This document shows positions 15,946 to 27,660 of a DNA stretch of 64,000 bases, one piece after another. The DNA comes from Rhizobium sp. Q54 (lineage in GTDB: Bacteria; Pseudomonadota; Alphaproteobacteria; Micropepsales; Micropepsaceae), in NCBI GenBank assembly GCA_945882615.1, contig CAMCWK010000002.1, positions 1 through 64,000 on the forward strand. The letters are read 5' to 3'. A program made the translations under genes and the position numbers. The stretch's first letter is position 1. Every line of letters begins with the position of its first letter. A model generated the notes under the pieces. The model ran no database searches and was not told where the DNA came from. It saw nothing but the letters and a program-made list of their open reading frames with translations.

Positions 15946-17283
15946 TCATAGCAGCATGGAGGCCGGTTCCTCGATGAAGGTCTTGAGCGTCTGGAGAAAC
16001 TTGGCGCCGGTGCCGCCATCCACCACCCGGTGGTCGGCGGACATGGTCACGGTCATCACCGTGCCGATCTCGATCTTGCCATTCTTGACGATGGCGCGCT
16101 CTTCGCCCGCGCCCACCGCGATGATGCAGCTTTGCGGAGGGTTGATGATCGAAGTGAAATTCTTGATCCCGTACATGCCCAGGTTGGAGACCGAGAAGCC
16201 GCCGCCTTCATACTGGTTGGGCTTGAGCTTCTTTTCCTTGGCCAGCGCGGCGAGCGTCTTCACCTCGTTGCTGATCTCCACCAGACCCTTGGTCTGGGCC
16301 TTGAAGATGATCGGCGTGATCAGACCGAAGTCCAGCGCCACGGCGACACCGACATCGGCATCCTTGTGGCGCAGGATTGCGGTATCGGTCCAGGAGGCGT
16401 TGACGTCAGGATGCTTCATCAGCGCCATGGCCGACGCCTTCATGATGAAGTCGTTGACCGAAAGCTTGTAGGCAGGGACCTTGTCTTTGCCCTTCGGGGC
16501 GGCGGCGTTCATCTTTTCACGCACCGCCATCAACGCATCGAGATTGCAGTCCACCGTCAGGTAGTAATGCGGGATCAGCGTCTTGGCCGATGTCAGGCGC
16601 TTGGCGATGGCCTTGCGCATGGAATCGTGCGGGGTTTCTTCGTAACTGCCCGCCGGATAGAGCAAACGCGCATCGGGCAGCGGCGTGACGCCGGGGATGC
16701 CCGCACCGCCCGCAGGCGCAGCGGCGCCGGCGGCAGGTTTGGGCGCACCGGGTTTGGCATTCTCGACATCGGACTGGACGATACGGCCGCGCGGGCCAGT
16801 GCCGGACAGGGTGGAAAGATCGATGCCCTTACTGGCGGCAAGACGCTTGGCCAGCGGCGAGGCAAAGACGCGCGCGCCATCATTCTTTGTCTGTTGGGCG
16901 GCTCCGCCGACGGGGACCGCAGGCGCGGCGGCTTTCGGGGCGTCGGCTTTCGGCGGGGCAGCGCCAGGCGTTTCCGCTTTCACCGCCGCCTTAATGTCTT
17001 TCATGGCGGTGGAAATGTCGACGGTGGCGCCGGCCTTTTCGCCTTCCGCCAGCAAGACGGCGATGGGCGCATTGACCTTCACCCCTTCACTGCCTTCAGC
17101 GACCAGAATCTTGCCGATGGTGCCTTCGTCCACCGCCTCGAATTCCATGGTGGCCTTGTCGGTTTCGATCTCGGCCAGGATGGTGCCGGACTTGACCACA
17201 TCGCCTTCCTTGACCAGCCACTTGGCCAGCTTGCCCTCCTCCATGGTGGGCGACAGCGCGGGCATCAGGATGTTCGTCGCCAC
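15946..17283 (-). CDS. pdhC: Dihydrolipoamide acetyltransferase (E2 of pyruvate dehydrogenase)
   Basis: Core of the PDH complex, moving the acetyl group from E1 to CoA. The 445-aa protein has one N-terminal lipoyl domain (residues 1-78, lipoyl Lys in [14 protein letters not shown]), an Ala/Pro/Lys-rich linker, the E3/E1-binding domain (about 135-175, [17 protein letters not shown] and [10 protein letters not shown]) and the C-terminal catalytic domain ending with the active-site [16 protein letters not shown]. It starts with GTG 3 nt behind the pdhB stop. Confidence 0.95.
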   Translation of the reverse strand: MATNILMPALSPTMEEGKLAKWLVKEGDVVKSGTILAEIETDKATMEFEAVDEGTIGKILVAEGSEGVKVNAPIAVLLAEGEKAGATVDISTAMKDIKAAVKAETPGAAPPKADAPKAAAPAVPVGGAAQQTKNDGARVFASPLAKRLAASKGIDLSTLSGTGPRGRIVQSDVENAKPGAPKPAAGAAAPAGGAGIPGVTPLPDARLLYPAGSYEETPHDSMRKAIAKRLTSAKTLIPHYYLTVDCNLDALMAVREKMNAAAPKGKDKVPAYKLSVNDFIMKASAMALMKHPDVNASWTDTAILRHKDADVGVAVALDFGLITPIIFKAQTKGLVEISNEVKTLAALAKEKKLKPNQYEGGGFSVSNLGMYGIKNFTSIINPPQSCIIAVGAGEERAIVKNGKIEIGTVMTVTMSADHRVVDGGTGAKFLQTLKTFIEEPASMLL

Positions 17284-17286
17284 GGC

Positions 17287-18672
17287 CTATTCCTTGTAGC
17301 TGACGGCTTTGACGGCCGCGATCAGGTCATCAACCGTCGGCAAGGCAAGCTTTTCGAGATTGGCGGCATAGGGCATCGGCACATCCTTGCCCGTCACCTT
17401 GGTCGGGGGCGCGTCGAGATAATCGAACGCTTCCAGCGCCACCCGGGCGCAGATTTCCGAGCCGATGGAACAGATCGGCCAGCCCTGTTCGATGGTGACG
17501 ATGCGGTTGGTCTTCTTCACGCTCGCCAACACAGTATCCATGTCCAGCGGACGCAGGGTGCGCAGGTCGATTACTTCGGCGTCAATCCCCTCCTCCGCCA
17601 GTCTGTCGGCGGCTTCCAGCGCCTGACCGACCGTGATGGAGTAGGCGACGATGGTGACATCCGTGCCGGGGCGCACGATGCGCGCCTTGCCGATGGGCAG
17701 GACGAAGTCGTCCAGCTTGGGCACCGGGAAGCTGCGGCCATAAACGATTTCATTTTCCAGGAAGATGACGGGGCTGCCATCGCGGATCGCGGCCTTGAGC
17801 AGTCCCTTGGCGTCGGCGGCGAAATAGGGCGCGATCACTTTCAGGCCGGGAACCGAGGCATACCAGGCCGAATAATCCTGGCTGTGCTGAGCGCCGACAC
17901 GGGCGGCGGCGCCATTGGGACCGCGGAAGACGATCGGGCAGCTCATCTGGCCGCCGGACATGTAACGGGTCTTGGCGGCGGAGTTGATGATTTGGTCCAT
18001 CGCCTGCATGGCGAAGTTCCAGGTCATGAATTCGACGATGGGTTTGAGTCCGTCGAACGCGGCGCCCACGCCAAGGCCGGTGAAGCCATGCTCGGTGATC
18101 GGGGTGTCGATCACGCGGCGGTCGCCGAACTCATCCAGCAGGCCCTGCGAAATCTTGTAGGCGCCCTGATACTGGGCGACTTCCTCGCCCATCAGGAACA
18201 CCAGCTCGTCGCGGCGCATTTCCTCGGCCATGGCGTCGCGCAGGGCGTCGCGCACAGTCTGTGTGACGAACTCGGTGCCTTCGGGGATTTCCGGATCGGC
18301 GGCGACTTCCGTCTTGGGAGCGACAACTTTTTCGGCGCCCTTGTCGGCAACGACCTTGTGATCTTCGCCAGCCGGGACAGGGGCGTCCGCCGTCTTCTTG
18401 CTTTTCTTGGGGGCGGCGCCGGCGCTTTCGCCTTCGGCCAGCAGGGTGGCGATGGGCGAATTGACCTTCACCCCTTCGGTGCCTTCCAAAACCAGAATCT
18501 CGCCGATGGTGCCTTCATCCACCGCCTCGAATTCCATGGTCGCCTTGTCGGTTTCGATCTCGGCCAGGATGGTGCCGGACTTGACGGTGTCGCCGGACTT
18601 CACCAGCCATTTGGACAGCTTGCCCTCTTCCATGGTGGGCGACAGCGCGGGCATCAGAATTTCGGTGCTCAT
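17287..18672 (-). CDS. pdhB: Pyruvate dehydrogenase E1 beta subunit with N-terminal lipoyl domain
   Basis: With PdhA forms the thiamine-diphosphate E1. The 461-aa protein carries an extra N-terminal lipoyl domain (residues 1-78, [14 protein letters not shown]) nearly identical to that of PdhC, then an Ala/Lys linker and the transketolase-type beta fold (about 135-461: [51 protein letters not shown]). This extra lipoyl domain is usual in Alphaproteobacteria. The start overlaps the pdhA stop by one base (TGATG). Confidence 0.95.
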   Translation of the reverse strand: MSTEILMPALSPTMEEGKLSKWLVKSGDTVKSGTILAEIETDKATMEFEAVDEGTIGEILVLEGTEGVKVNSPIATLLAEGESAGAAPKKSKKTADAPVPAGEDHKVVADKGAEKVVAPKTEVAADPEIPEGTEFVTQTVRDALRDAMAEEMRRDELVFLMGEEVAQYQGAYKISQGLLDEFGDRRVIDTPITEHGFTGLGVGAAFDGLKPIVEFMTWNFAMQAMDQIINSAAKTRYMSGGQMSCPIVFRGPNGAAARVGAQHSQDYSAWYASVPGLKVIAPYFAADAKGLLKAAIRDGSPVIFLENEIVYGRSFPVPKLDDFVLPIGKARIVRPGTDVTIVAYSITVGQALEAADRLAEEGIDAEVIDLRTLRPLDMDTVLASVKKTNRIVTIEQGWPICSIGSEICARVALEAFDYLDAPPTKVTGKDVPMPYAANLEKLALPTVDDLIAAVKAVSYKE

Positions 18673-19646
18673 CAGGCGTAAATGTCCGTGTAAAGTTCGG
18701 CCAGGCCCGGTTCGGGGCTTTCGGTGGCGAATTCGGCGCTGGCGATGACGATGGCTTTTACCTGCGCGTCCAGCGCTTTCATGTCTTCGGCGTTCATCAC
18801 GCCGCGCTCGATCAGCTTCTTGCCGAAATTCTCGATCGGATCGCGCTTCTCGCGCACCTCGGTCAGTTCTTCCTTGCTGCGGTACTTGGCAGGGTCGGAC
18901 ATGGAGTGACCGCGGTAGCGGTAGGTTTTCATCTCCAGGATGATCGGACCCTTGCCGGCGCGGCAATGGACCATTGCCTCCTCGCCAGCCTTCTGCACCG
19001 CCTCGACATCCATGCCGTCCACCTGGACGCCGGGAATGCCGAAGGAGGCGCCGCGCTTGGAGAAATCGGACACCGCCGAGGAACGCTCGACGCTGGTTCC
19101 CATTGCGTACTGGTTGTTCTCGATCACATAGATGACCGGCAGCTTCCACAGCTCGGCCATGTTGAAGCTCTCATAGACTTGGCCCTGGTTGGCGGCGCCG
19201 TCGCCGAAATAGGTCAGGCAGACGCTCTTGTTGCCGCGATACTTGTTGGCGAAGGCAAGGCCGGTGCCGATCGGCACCTGGGCGCCGACGATGCCGTGGC
19301 CGCCATAGAATTTCTTCTCCGACGAGAACATGTGCATCGAGCCGCCCTTGCCGCGCGACAGGCCGGTGGAGCGGCCCGTCAGTTCGGCCATCACCGCTTT
19401 GGGGTCGATGCCGGCGGCCAGCATATGGCCATGGTCGCGGTAGGCGGTGATCTGCTGGTCGCCTTCCTGGGCCGCGCCCATCAGCCCGACCACCACGGCT
19501 TCCTGGCCGATATAGAGGTGGCAGAAGCCGCCGATCAGGCCCATGCCGTAAAGCTGACCAGCCCGCTCCTCGAAGCGGCGGATCAACAGCATGTCCGCAT
19601 AGAGTTTTTTGAGGGAATCCGAATTGCTTTTGGGGGCGTCGGGCAT
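18672..19646 (-). CDS. pdhA: Pyruvate dehydrogenase E1 alpha subunit
   Basis: Decarboxylates pyruvate with thiamine diphosphate. The 324-aa product has [46 protein letters not shown], the TPP/Mg motif [19 protein letters not shown] and the phosphorylation-loop-like [12 protein letters not shown]. First gene of the pdhA-pdhB-pdhC-lpdA operon. The frame is open to 19775 but the ATG at 19646 ([10 protein letters not shown]) fits the family; its SD is weak. Confidence 0.95.
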   Translation of the reverse strand: MPDAPKSNSDSLKKLYADMLLIRRFEERAGQLYGMGLIGGFCHLYIGQEAVVVGLMGAAQEGDQQITAYRDHGHMLAAGIDPKAVMAELTGRSTGLSRGKGGSMHMFSSEKKFYGGHGIVGAQVPIGTGLAFANKYRGNKSVCLTYFGDGAANQGQVYESFNMAELWKLPVIYVIENNQYAMGTSVERSSAVSDFSKRGASFGIPGVQVDGMDVEAVQKAGEEAMVHCRAGKGPIILEMKTYRYRGHSMSDPAKYRSKEELTEVREKRDPIENFGKKLIERGVMNAEDMKALDAQVKAIVIASAEFATESPEPGLAELYTDIYA

Positions 19647-19750
19647 GGGCGGTTGGGGTACCGTTTTTGATTTTTGAAAGCGAAGGAAACGGTTTGTTGC
19701 AAGCCCGCGCAGCCTTGGCAAGAGCGTTGTTATTTTATTGCGCTGCGAAA

Positions 19751-19765
19751 GCGAACAGTGTTCGC
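19751..19765. promoter_or_regulatory. Palindrome GCGAAC-AGT-GTTCGC between ftsB and pdhA
   Basis: A perfect 6-bp inverted repeat with a 3-nt centre, extended outward by CTGCGAA/TTCGCAG pairs, in the 173-bp gap downstream of ftsB and about 105 bp upstream of pdhA. It may be an operator for the pdh operon or a hairpin at the ftsB 3' end (no T-run). Only the palindrome is seen; the role is guesswork. Confidence 0.3.
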
Positions 19766-19819
19766 AGCCGCGCAATCCTTGGGAAAACGAAGGGGGCCGC
19801 TGCGCAATTTTCGGAAGGT

Positions 19820-20137
19820 TTAGGGCGCGGTTCTTGAAACGGCGACCTGACCGGGCGCCGAGGTCATCAATTCGGTGCGGGCCAGTTCTTCAACCAGATC
19901 GGGATCGGCGCCGTTCTTTTCCATCAGGCCGATACGATGTTCCAGACGGGCGCGGCTGTCCCTCAGTTCGGCCAATCGCTGCTGCTTCAGGCCCAGTTCG
20001 GCATGGGTATTCTGCAACGAAAGAATGCCGCGATTGCCCCAGATGGCGTAGCTGCCGAAATAGCCAACCACCGCCAGGCTGATGGCCGGAACGACGAGAA
20101 CGCCAAAAAAACGGGAGACCGAACGCCTGATTCGCAT
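19820..20137 (-). CDS. ftsB: Septum formation initiator, FtsB/DivIC family
   Basis: A 105-aa bitopic protein: short basic N-terminus (MRIRRSVSRFF), one membrane helix (about 11-30, GVLVVPAISLAVVGYFGSYA), the hallmark IWGNRGILSLQ, then a coiled coil (QNTHAELGLKQQRLAELRDS and following). FtsB joins FtsL and FtsQ in the divisome. The position between eno and pdhA is the standard alphaproteobacterial place for this gene. Confidence 0.9.
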   Translation of the reverse strand: MRIRRSVSRFFGVLVVPAISLAVVGYFGSYAIWGNRGILSLQNTHAELGLKQQRLAELRDSRARLEHRIGLMEKNGADPDLVEELARTELMTSAPGQVAVSRTAP

Positions 20138-20239
20138 TCACACAACGAATCACACACTGATTCGGGACGTCAAGAGGGATTCAGTTAATGATTCAAGGAA
20201 CTTAGAACCAGCGGCGTTAAGACTTGCTATAGCTGCGGC

Positions 20240-20455
20240 ATGCGGGCGGTGGTCGCGATCCTTTGGTTTCTGACAGCGTTCCTGACGGGAGCCGCTCTCT
20301 ACGCCGTCAGCCGGTCTGCTCCCGGGCTACCGGCGCGCTCCATAAGATTTGAGGACAAAGATCTGTTCGATCGCTGCCGTGAGGCCGGCGCCTGCGGAAA
20401 ACCGGACGCACCATCACCAGGGCCACCCTTGCCTGCCGACATGGACCGCGCCTGA
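20240..20455 (+). CDS. Small hypothetical single-pass membrane protein
   Basis: A 71-aa frame with one membrane helix at residues 3-24 (VVAILWFLTAFLTGAALYAV) and a short polar tail with two Cys (DRCREAGACGK) and many Pro. It lies in the 336-bp gap between ftsB and eno, divergent from ftsB. The clear anchor and tail argue for a real gene; no family recognised and no strong SD seen. Confidence 0.45.
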   Translation: MRAVVAILWFLTAFLTGAALYAVSRSAPGLPARSIRFEDKDLFDRCREAGACGKPDAPSPGPPLPADMDRA

Positions 20456-20473
20456 ACGAGAGGCGCGGAACAA

Positions 20474-21760
<1,287 letters not shown>

Positions 21761-21828
21761 TTAGTCTGGCCGGGTTCTAAGCGAGTGCGCAGCGCCAAAC
21801 AAGGCGCGGCGCTTTTGGGGATTAATCT

Positions 21829-22248
21829 ATGAGCCTTGCTGCGCCCGCCACAATCCTGACCGGATTTGTCACCCTGTTGGCGATCCTGATCTCCATCGCA
21901 ATGGCGATTTCGGTCGCCCGCACCCGCGGGCGCACCGGCGTGCGAGCACCGGCCATGTCGGGCGCGCCGGACCTGGAATGCGCTCTGCGGGTGCAGGGCA
22001 ACACCGTGGAGCAGATGACCGTTTTCCTGCCGGCCCTCTGGCTGGCGGCGCTTTATTTTCAGGGCTGGCTGCCGGCCCTGATCGGACTGATCTGGTGCCT
22101 GGGTCGGGTGATCTACATGCTCACCTACGCGCCCGACAAACCCACCAATCGCGCCGTCGGCTTCGCACTTTCCATGCTGTCGGTGATCGCGCTCACCATC
22201 CTGGCGGCGATCGGCCTGCTGGGCGCCTGGACGGCCAGCAGCGTTTAA
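21829..22248 (+). CDS. MAPEG family membrane protein
   Basis: A 139-aa protein with four hydrophobic helices. Helix 1 is TGFVTLLAILISIAMAISVA; the loop ECALRVQGNTVEQMTVFLPA contains the conserved RVQxNxxE of MAPEG proteins (eicosanoid/glutathione metabolism, PF01124), and YAPDKPTNRAVGFALS follows. Bacterial members may have glutathione transferase or peroxidase activity; the substrate is unknown. It interrupts the usual eno-kdsA order and converges on kdsA with a 5-bp gap. Confidence 0.9.
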   Translation: MSLAAPATILTGFVTLLAILISIAMAISVARTRGRTGVRAPAMSGAPDLECALRVQGNTVEQMTVFLPALWLAALYFQGWLPALIGLIWCLGRVIYMLTYAPDKPTNRAVGFALSMLSVIALTILAAIGLLGAWTASSV

Positions 22249-22253
22249 AACGC

Positions 22254-23093
22254 CTACCGCTTTACGATCGCGTCGATTTCAACGAGTTGTTCCAGCAACC
22301 GCGGAAAATCCGCGAGCCTGACCATGTTGGGCCCGTCCGACGGCGCGTGATCGGGATCCTGATGCACTTCCATGAAGACGCAGGCGACCCCTGCCGCGAC
22401 TGCGGCGCGCGCCAGATAGGGCACCATGGTGCGGTCACCGCCCGACTTGTCGCCCTGTCCTCCGGGCTGCTGCACCGAATGGGTGGCGTCGAATACCACT
22501 GGTGCGCCGAAGCCTGCCATGATCGGAAGCGCCCGCATGTCCGACACCAGCGTGTTGTAGCCAAAGGACACACCGCGTTCGGTCACCAGCACATTGGGAT
22601 TGCCGGCGCCGGTGATCTTGGCGATCACATTTTTCATGTCCCAGGGCGACAGAAACTGGCCCTTCTTCACATTGACGCATTTGCCGGTATGGGCGGCGGC
22701 GACCAGAAGATCGGTCTGGCGCGACAGGAAGGCCGGTATCTGCAACACGTCCACGGCCTGGGCCACGGCCGCGCACTGGTCACGCTCATGCACGTCGGTC
22801 AGAACCGGCAAGCCAAACTTGGAACGAATGTCGGCAAAGATCGGCAGCGCGTTCTCCAGCCCGATGCCGCGCGCGGTGGAAGCGCTGGTGCGGTTGGCCT
22901 TGTCGAAACTGGTCTTGTAGATCAGGCCCACGCCCAGCCTGGCGCAGGCTTCCTTCAATGCGCCGGCCATGTCGAAGGCATGGCTGCGGCTTTCCAGCTG
23001 GCAGGGTCCGGCGATGACGGTGAGCTTGTTGGCATTGCCGACCTGGACGGGATTGGTCTCCGGGCCCAGCGTCACGGTGCTGTTGGGGTTCAT
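22254..23093 (-). CDS. kdsA: 3-deoxy-8-phosphooctulonate synthase (KDO-8-P synthase)
   Basis: Condenses phosphoenolpyruvate and arabinose 5-phosphate for the KDO of LPS. The 279-aa product shows VIAGPCQLESRSHAFDMA, YKTSFDKANRTS, PVLTDVHERDQCAAVA, QIPAFLSRQTDLLVAAA, NVKKGQFLSPWDMKNV and VVFDATHSVQQPGGQGDKSG. Seen next to eno and pyrG in the core order. The MNPNSTVTLG start at 23093 is the only sensible one. Confidence 0.97.
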   Translation of the reverse strand: MNPNSTVTLGPETNPVQVGNANKLTVIAGPCQLESRSHAFDMAGALKEACARLGVGLIYKTSFDKANRTSASTARGIGLENALPIFADIRSKFGLPVLTDVHERDQCAAVAQAVDVLQIPAFLSRQTDLLVAAAHTGKCVNVKKGQFLSPWDMKNVIAKITGAGNPNVLVTERGVSFGYNTLVSDMRALPIMAGFGAPVVFDATHSVQQPGGQGDKSGGDRTMVPYLARAAVAAGVACVFMEVHQDPDHAPSDGPNMVRLADFPRLLEQLVEIDAIVKR

Positions 23094-23140
23094 GGCCGCC
23101 CTTATAGAGGCTGCGGCAGGAACGCGAAAGACCGCGGGAT

Positions 23141-24316
23141 TTACGGAATGGCGGCGGCGGCGGCGATGCTCAGCGGGGTGGAGAGCGGGTTCATCAGCTG
23201 CATGGCATCGGCGAACAGGGTAGTATTCACCCGCACCACATCACCTGGAAGGATCTGGGTCGAGCGGTCGACCGGCATCCTCACTTCGGTGTTGCTGGAT
23301 TCGCGGCGGATATAGATCGCGCTTTCCACCGCGCTGGGCGTATAGCCGCCCGCCAGTGCGATGGCGTTCAGCGCGTTCATGTTGTTGACGTAAGGGTATT
23401 CGCCCGGCTTGGCGACGGCGCCGATGATGTAGAAAGGCCGATAGGTGGCCACCTGCACGGAAACACGCGGCTGCTTGAGATAGCCGCGGCTCAGCGAACT
23501 GGCGATGGCGGCCTCCAGCTGCGTCGAATTCAGGCCCGAGGCGCGCACATTGCCGATCAGCGGCAGGCGCACAAAGCCTGCGCCATCGATGGTGTAATCA
23601 CCAGAGAGATCGACCTCCTCGAACACGGTGAGCTTGAGCTTGTCGCCCGGGCCCAGGATATAGTCGGCATTCTCGGGACGGATCTGGGGCTGGTAGTTGC
23701 CACCCTGGTAATAGTTGTACGCGGAGTCCTGCGGCAGCGTAGCGCCTGTCGGGGGCGAGCCATGGCCGGGCCGGTAGCCATAGGGCGTCGCCGCCGCGAC
23801 TTGCGGCTGATAGGCGGGCTGCTGCGCGGCAGGTTGGCGATATGCGGGGGGCTGCTGAAGGGGCTGTGGCTGATATGCCGGCCGCTGATAGACCGGCTGC
23901 GGCTGATAGACGGGCTGCGCGGCATAGCCGGGCGCAGGCGCGGCGCTGCCCGAGGCAGGAACATAGCCGTCCGATGTGGGCTGGGCCGCATAGCCAGTGG
24001 GCGTCGGCGGCGCATAGGGACTGAGCGGCGCGGCGCCATACCCCGGCGCCGGCTGGTAATAGCCGCCGCCGACCGGCGCGGCGTTGTAACTGTTGTTGGC
24101 CGCCGCGGCGGGGCTATAGGCGGGGCCGCTGGGTTCGGGCACCGCCACGCGGCCGTAACTGGAAACCCCACCTGCATTGGAGGGCGCCGGCAACGGCTTG
24201 ATGCCGTAGCCGTCCAGATTCTCGGCGCGTGCGGGCACGAATGCCGCCAGCAGCAGCAGGACCGCCATGACAATGCTGGCGGTACGCACGAGAAACAAAG
24301 ACACGGACTGGCCCAT
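23141..24316 (-). CDS. Polysaccharide biosynthesis/export protein (Wza-like) with Pro/Gln/Tyr-rich N-terminal region
   Basis: A 391-aa protein: signal sequence (about 10-31, ASIVMAVLLLLAAFVPARA), a ~150-residue low-complexity region rich in Pro, Gln, Tyr and Ala with recurring QPVYQPQ/QPAYQPQ units (about 60-195), then the Poly_export domain (NADYILGPGDKLKLTVFEEV, VRLPLIGNVRASGL) and an SLBB domain (FYIIGAVAKPGEYPYV). Such proteins form the outer-membrane pore for exopolysaccharide. There is no lipobox Cys, unlike Wza. An exact CtrA-type box lies 56-71 nt upstream. No polymerase or Wzc-like partner is nearby. Confidence 0.88.
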   Translation of the reverse strand: MGQSVSLFLVRTASIVMAVLLLLAAFVPARAENLDGYGIKPLPAPSNAGGVSSYGRVAVPEPSGPAYSPAAAANNSYNAAPVGGGYYQPAPGYGAAPLSPYAPPTPTGYAAQPTSDGYVPASGSAAPAPGYAAQPVYQPQPVYQRPAYQPQPLQQPPAYRQPAAQQPAYQPQVAAATPYGYRPGHGSPPTGATLPQDSAYNYYQGGNYQPQIRPENADYILGPGDKLKLTVFEEVDLSGDYTIDGAGFVRLPLIGNVRASGLNSTQLEAAIASSLSRGYLKQPRVSVQVATYRPFYIIGAVAKPGEYPYVNNMNALNAIALAGGYTPSAVESAIYIRRESSNTEVRMPVDRSTQILPGDVVRVNTTLFADAMQLMNPLSTPLSIAAAAAIP

Positions 24317-24371
24317 GGGCTGATCCTATAGGCGGGCGTCTTACTTATTTCCTACGCGCTTTAAGGTTGCA

Positions 24372-24387
24372 GTTAAGGAACTGTTAA
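24372..24387 (-). promoter_or_regulatory. CtrA-type box TTAACAGTTCCTTAAC
   Basis: Read on the minus strand this is TTAA-N7-TTAAC, the full CtrA consensus, located 56-71 nt upstream of the export-protein start. A third TTAA (24361-24364) lies 8 nt away. The two sites in this window share nothing else, so this is not a repeat artefact. That CtrA binds here is inference. Confidence 0.55.
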
Positions 24388-24410
24388 GGGGATTTGGCCG
24401 GGCGGAGAGA

Positions 24411-24454
24411 TGGATCCCCTTCCCTCGCCGCTGCGCGGCTCGCCGGGGATGACA
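24411..24454. repeat. 44-nt dispersed palindromic repeat, copy 1
   Basis: TGGATCCCCTTCCCTCGCCG and the following 24 nt match 46091-46134 at 41 of 44 positions. The centre GCCGC-TGC-GCGGC is a hairpin and the ends ATCCCC/GGGGAT pair. It lies in the 145-bp gap between pyrG (3' side) and the export gene promoter, just behind the CtrA-type box. Single-arm copy of the element that forms a doublet at 46027-46134. Confidence 0.75.
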
Positions 24455-24461
24455 GGCGGAA

Positions 24462-26096
<1,635 letters not shown>

Positions 26097-26181
26097 TCAC
26101 CATCATCAAACAGGTACTGCCGCGCAAGCGCAAAACGCGAAAAATCTTCGCGCGCTAACAGGCTTGCGCCAAACGCAGTGC

Positions 26182-26535
26182 TTATTGAGGCTTGGGGACA
26201 GACGGACCCGTGGGCAGCGGCACGGCCGGGGCCGCGGGCTTGGCCGGCGTGGTGGTGGCCGGCACCGAATCAAGGATCGAACGGGTGTCGCGGCCATGCA
26301 GCGCGAGCAGGTTCAGACCGATGCAGGTCAGGAAGAACAGACCGGCCAGTACGGCGGTGGCGCGCGTCATGGTATCGGCCGCGCCGCGCGGGCTGAAAAG
26401 ACCGCCCATGCCGCCGCCGCCACCACTGGCGCCCATGCCCAGGCCGCCGCCTTCGGACCGCTGCAGCAGCACGAAAACAATCAGCGCGATGGCAATAAAA
26501 AGCTCAGCGACAAGCAAAAGGGTCTGCATGGGCAC
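26182..26535 (-). CDS. secG: Preprotein translocase subunit SecG
   Basis: A 117-aa membrane protein of the Sec translocon. Helix 1 (TLLLVAELFIAIALIVFVLL) is followed by the SecG signature QRSEGGGLGMGASGGGGGMG and LFSPRGAADTMTRATAVLAG, which leads into helix 2 (LFFLTCIGLNLLAL). The Pro/Ala-rich C-terminal tail is longer than in E. coli but common in Alphaproteobacteria. Lies between pyrG and tpiA as usual. Confidence 0.93.
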   Translation of the reverse strand: MPMQTLLLVAELFIAIALIVFVLLQRSEGGGLGMGASGGGGGMGGLFSPRGAADTMTRATAVLAGLFFLTCIGLNLLALHGRDTRSILDSVPATTTPAKPAAPAVPLPTGPSVPKPQ

Positions 26536-26631
26536 TTCCTGACTTCCGGACGGGTCTTTAGAACATCGGCCCAGAAATAGGAAGCCGGGCGCGAAAAACC
26601 AGGAAAACCCTGCCAGTGCTGGGGATTTAGC

Positions 26632-27585
26632 CTAGCTGGCCAGCGCCTCGGCCTGGCTGCGGGCTCTTATGATCGTGACCGTGGCGTCAATTTCCGACAA
26701 CTGGTCGGCGGCCGATTTTTCCGGGTGGAAGACCTGATGCAGGCTCAGCGCCCCATGTCCCAGAAGATGCATGGAAGCGTTGCGGTCCACGCCCAGGCTC
26801 AGGCCTTCCGCCGCCGCCAGGACGGATTCGCACCATTCCACCGCCGGCTCGAATTCCGTGTCGCGGCTGCGCACTTCGATGGATTTGGTCAAGGCCTGCA
26901 GCTTGGCGAGATCGGGCGAAACCTGCCCCACAACAATGGTCTGTTCCTGCATCAGCCGCCACAGGATGCAGACCTGAAAGGAATCGCGGCGCAGCTTTTC
27001 ACTGGTCAGTTTCTCGCGCGCCGCCTTCAGGTCGACGTCCAGCTTGCGGGCGATGGCCTCGCTGGACATCTTGTCCTTGGCCTTCATCTTCAGCGAATTG
27101 GGCGGATCGAACAGTTCGGCACTGGCGCCGCGACTGTTGTCCTTGCGGCGGTCCGGACCGACATAGTCGGTGGTGATGACAAAGCTCTTGCGGCGCTCGA
27201 TATGGGTTTCGATGCGCGCACCCAGCTGCGCCGTGGAAAAGGGCCGCAGGATCAGGTCGTCGGCGCCGCTGGACACCACCTTGTTGATCAGGCCGGTGCT
27301 TTTTTCCCAGGCGGTGACGATGATCACAATAAACGGATTGTAGCTGGCCCCGCCCTGGCGCATCTGCTGGATGGTGGCGCACAGCTCTTCGGCTGCGCCC
27401 TGCGCTTCGCACAGCGCGATGTCGGGCGGATTTTTCTGCGCCGCCTCGACAAAGGCGTCGAGGGTGGAAACGGTTTCGGTGCGGCGGAAGCCAAGCGCAT
27501 ACAGCGCCGCGCGCGTCGCGGTGCGGTTCGAAGGCACCGGATCGTAAATCAGGACATCCACACTGTCATAAGACAGTCTGCTCAT
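26632..27585 (-). CDS. Degenerate response regulator (D-to-E pseudo-receiver) with helical C-terminal region
   Basis: A 317-aa protein. Residues 8-125 are a receiver fold, but by alignment with the intact receiver at 7923-8432 the phospho-acceptor Asp is Glu60 (PDIALCEAQG), the switch Lys is Arg114 (LILRPFS) and only one acidic-pocket Asp (D15, VLIYDP) is kept; Thr91 (IVTAWE) is present. After it comes the YVGPDRR motif shared with the other regulator. Residues about 150-317 are helical and unrecognised. A Glu at this site often mimics phosphorylation, so it may be permanently active. ATG 27585 was chosen over GTG 27597. It interrupts the usual secG-tpiA order. Confidence 0.8.
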   Translation of the reverse strand: MSRLSYDSVDVLIYDPVPSNRTATRAALYALGFRRTETVSTLDAFVEAAQKNPPDIALCEAQGAAEELCATIQQMRQGGASYNPFIVIIVTAWEKSTGLINKVVSSGADDLILRPFSTAQLGARIETHIERRKSFVITTDYVGPDRRKDNSRGASAELFDPPNSLKMKAKDKMSSEAIARKLDVDLKAAREKLTSEKLRRDSFQVCILWRLMQEQTIVVGQVSPDLAKLQALTKSIEVRSRDTEFEPAVEWCESVLAAAEGLSLGVDRNASMHLLGHGALSLHQVFHPEKSAADQLSEIDATVTIIRARSQAEALAS

Positions 27586-27660
27586 TACCCACCGCACGCA
27601 TTCTTCTCTTATGGTCTGAGAATGCGCGCCCGGCTATTAACAAAGGGTCGAGTGACTTGG

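Noticed and set aside
16030-18681. 883-codon open frame antisense to pdhB/pdhC
   Set aside because: It mirrors the lipoyl, linker and catalytic domains on the other strand; its product is His/Gly/Arg-rich with repeats that copy the lipoyl duplication. A shadow of high-GC coding DNA.
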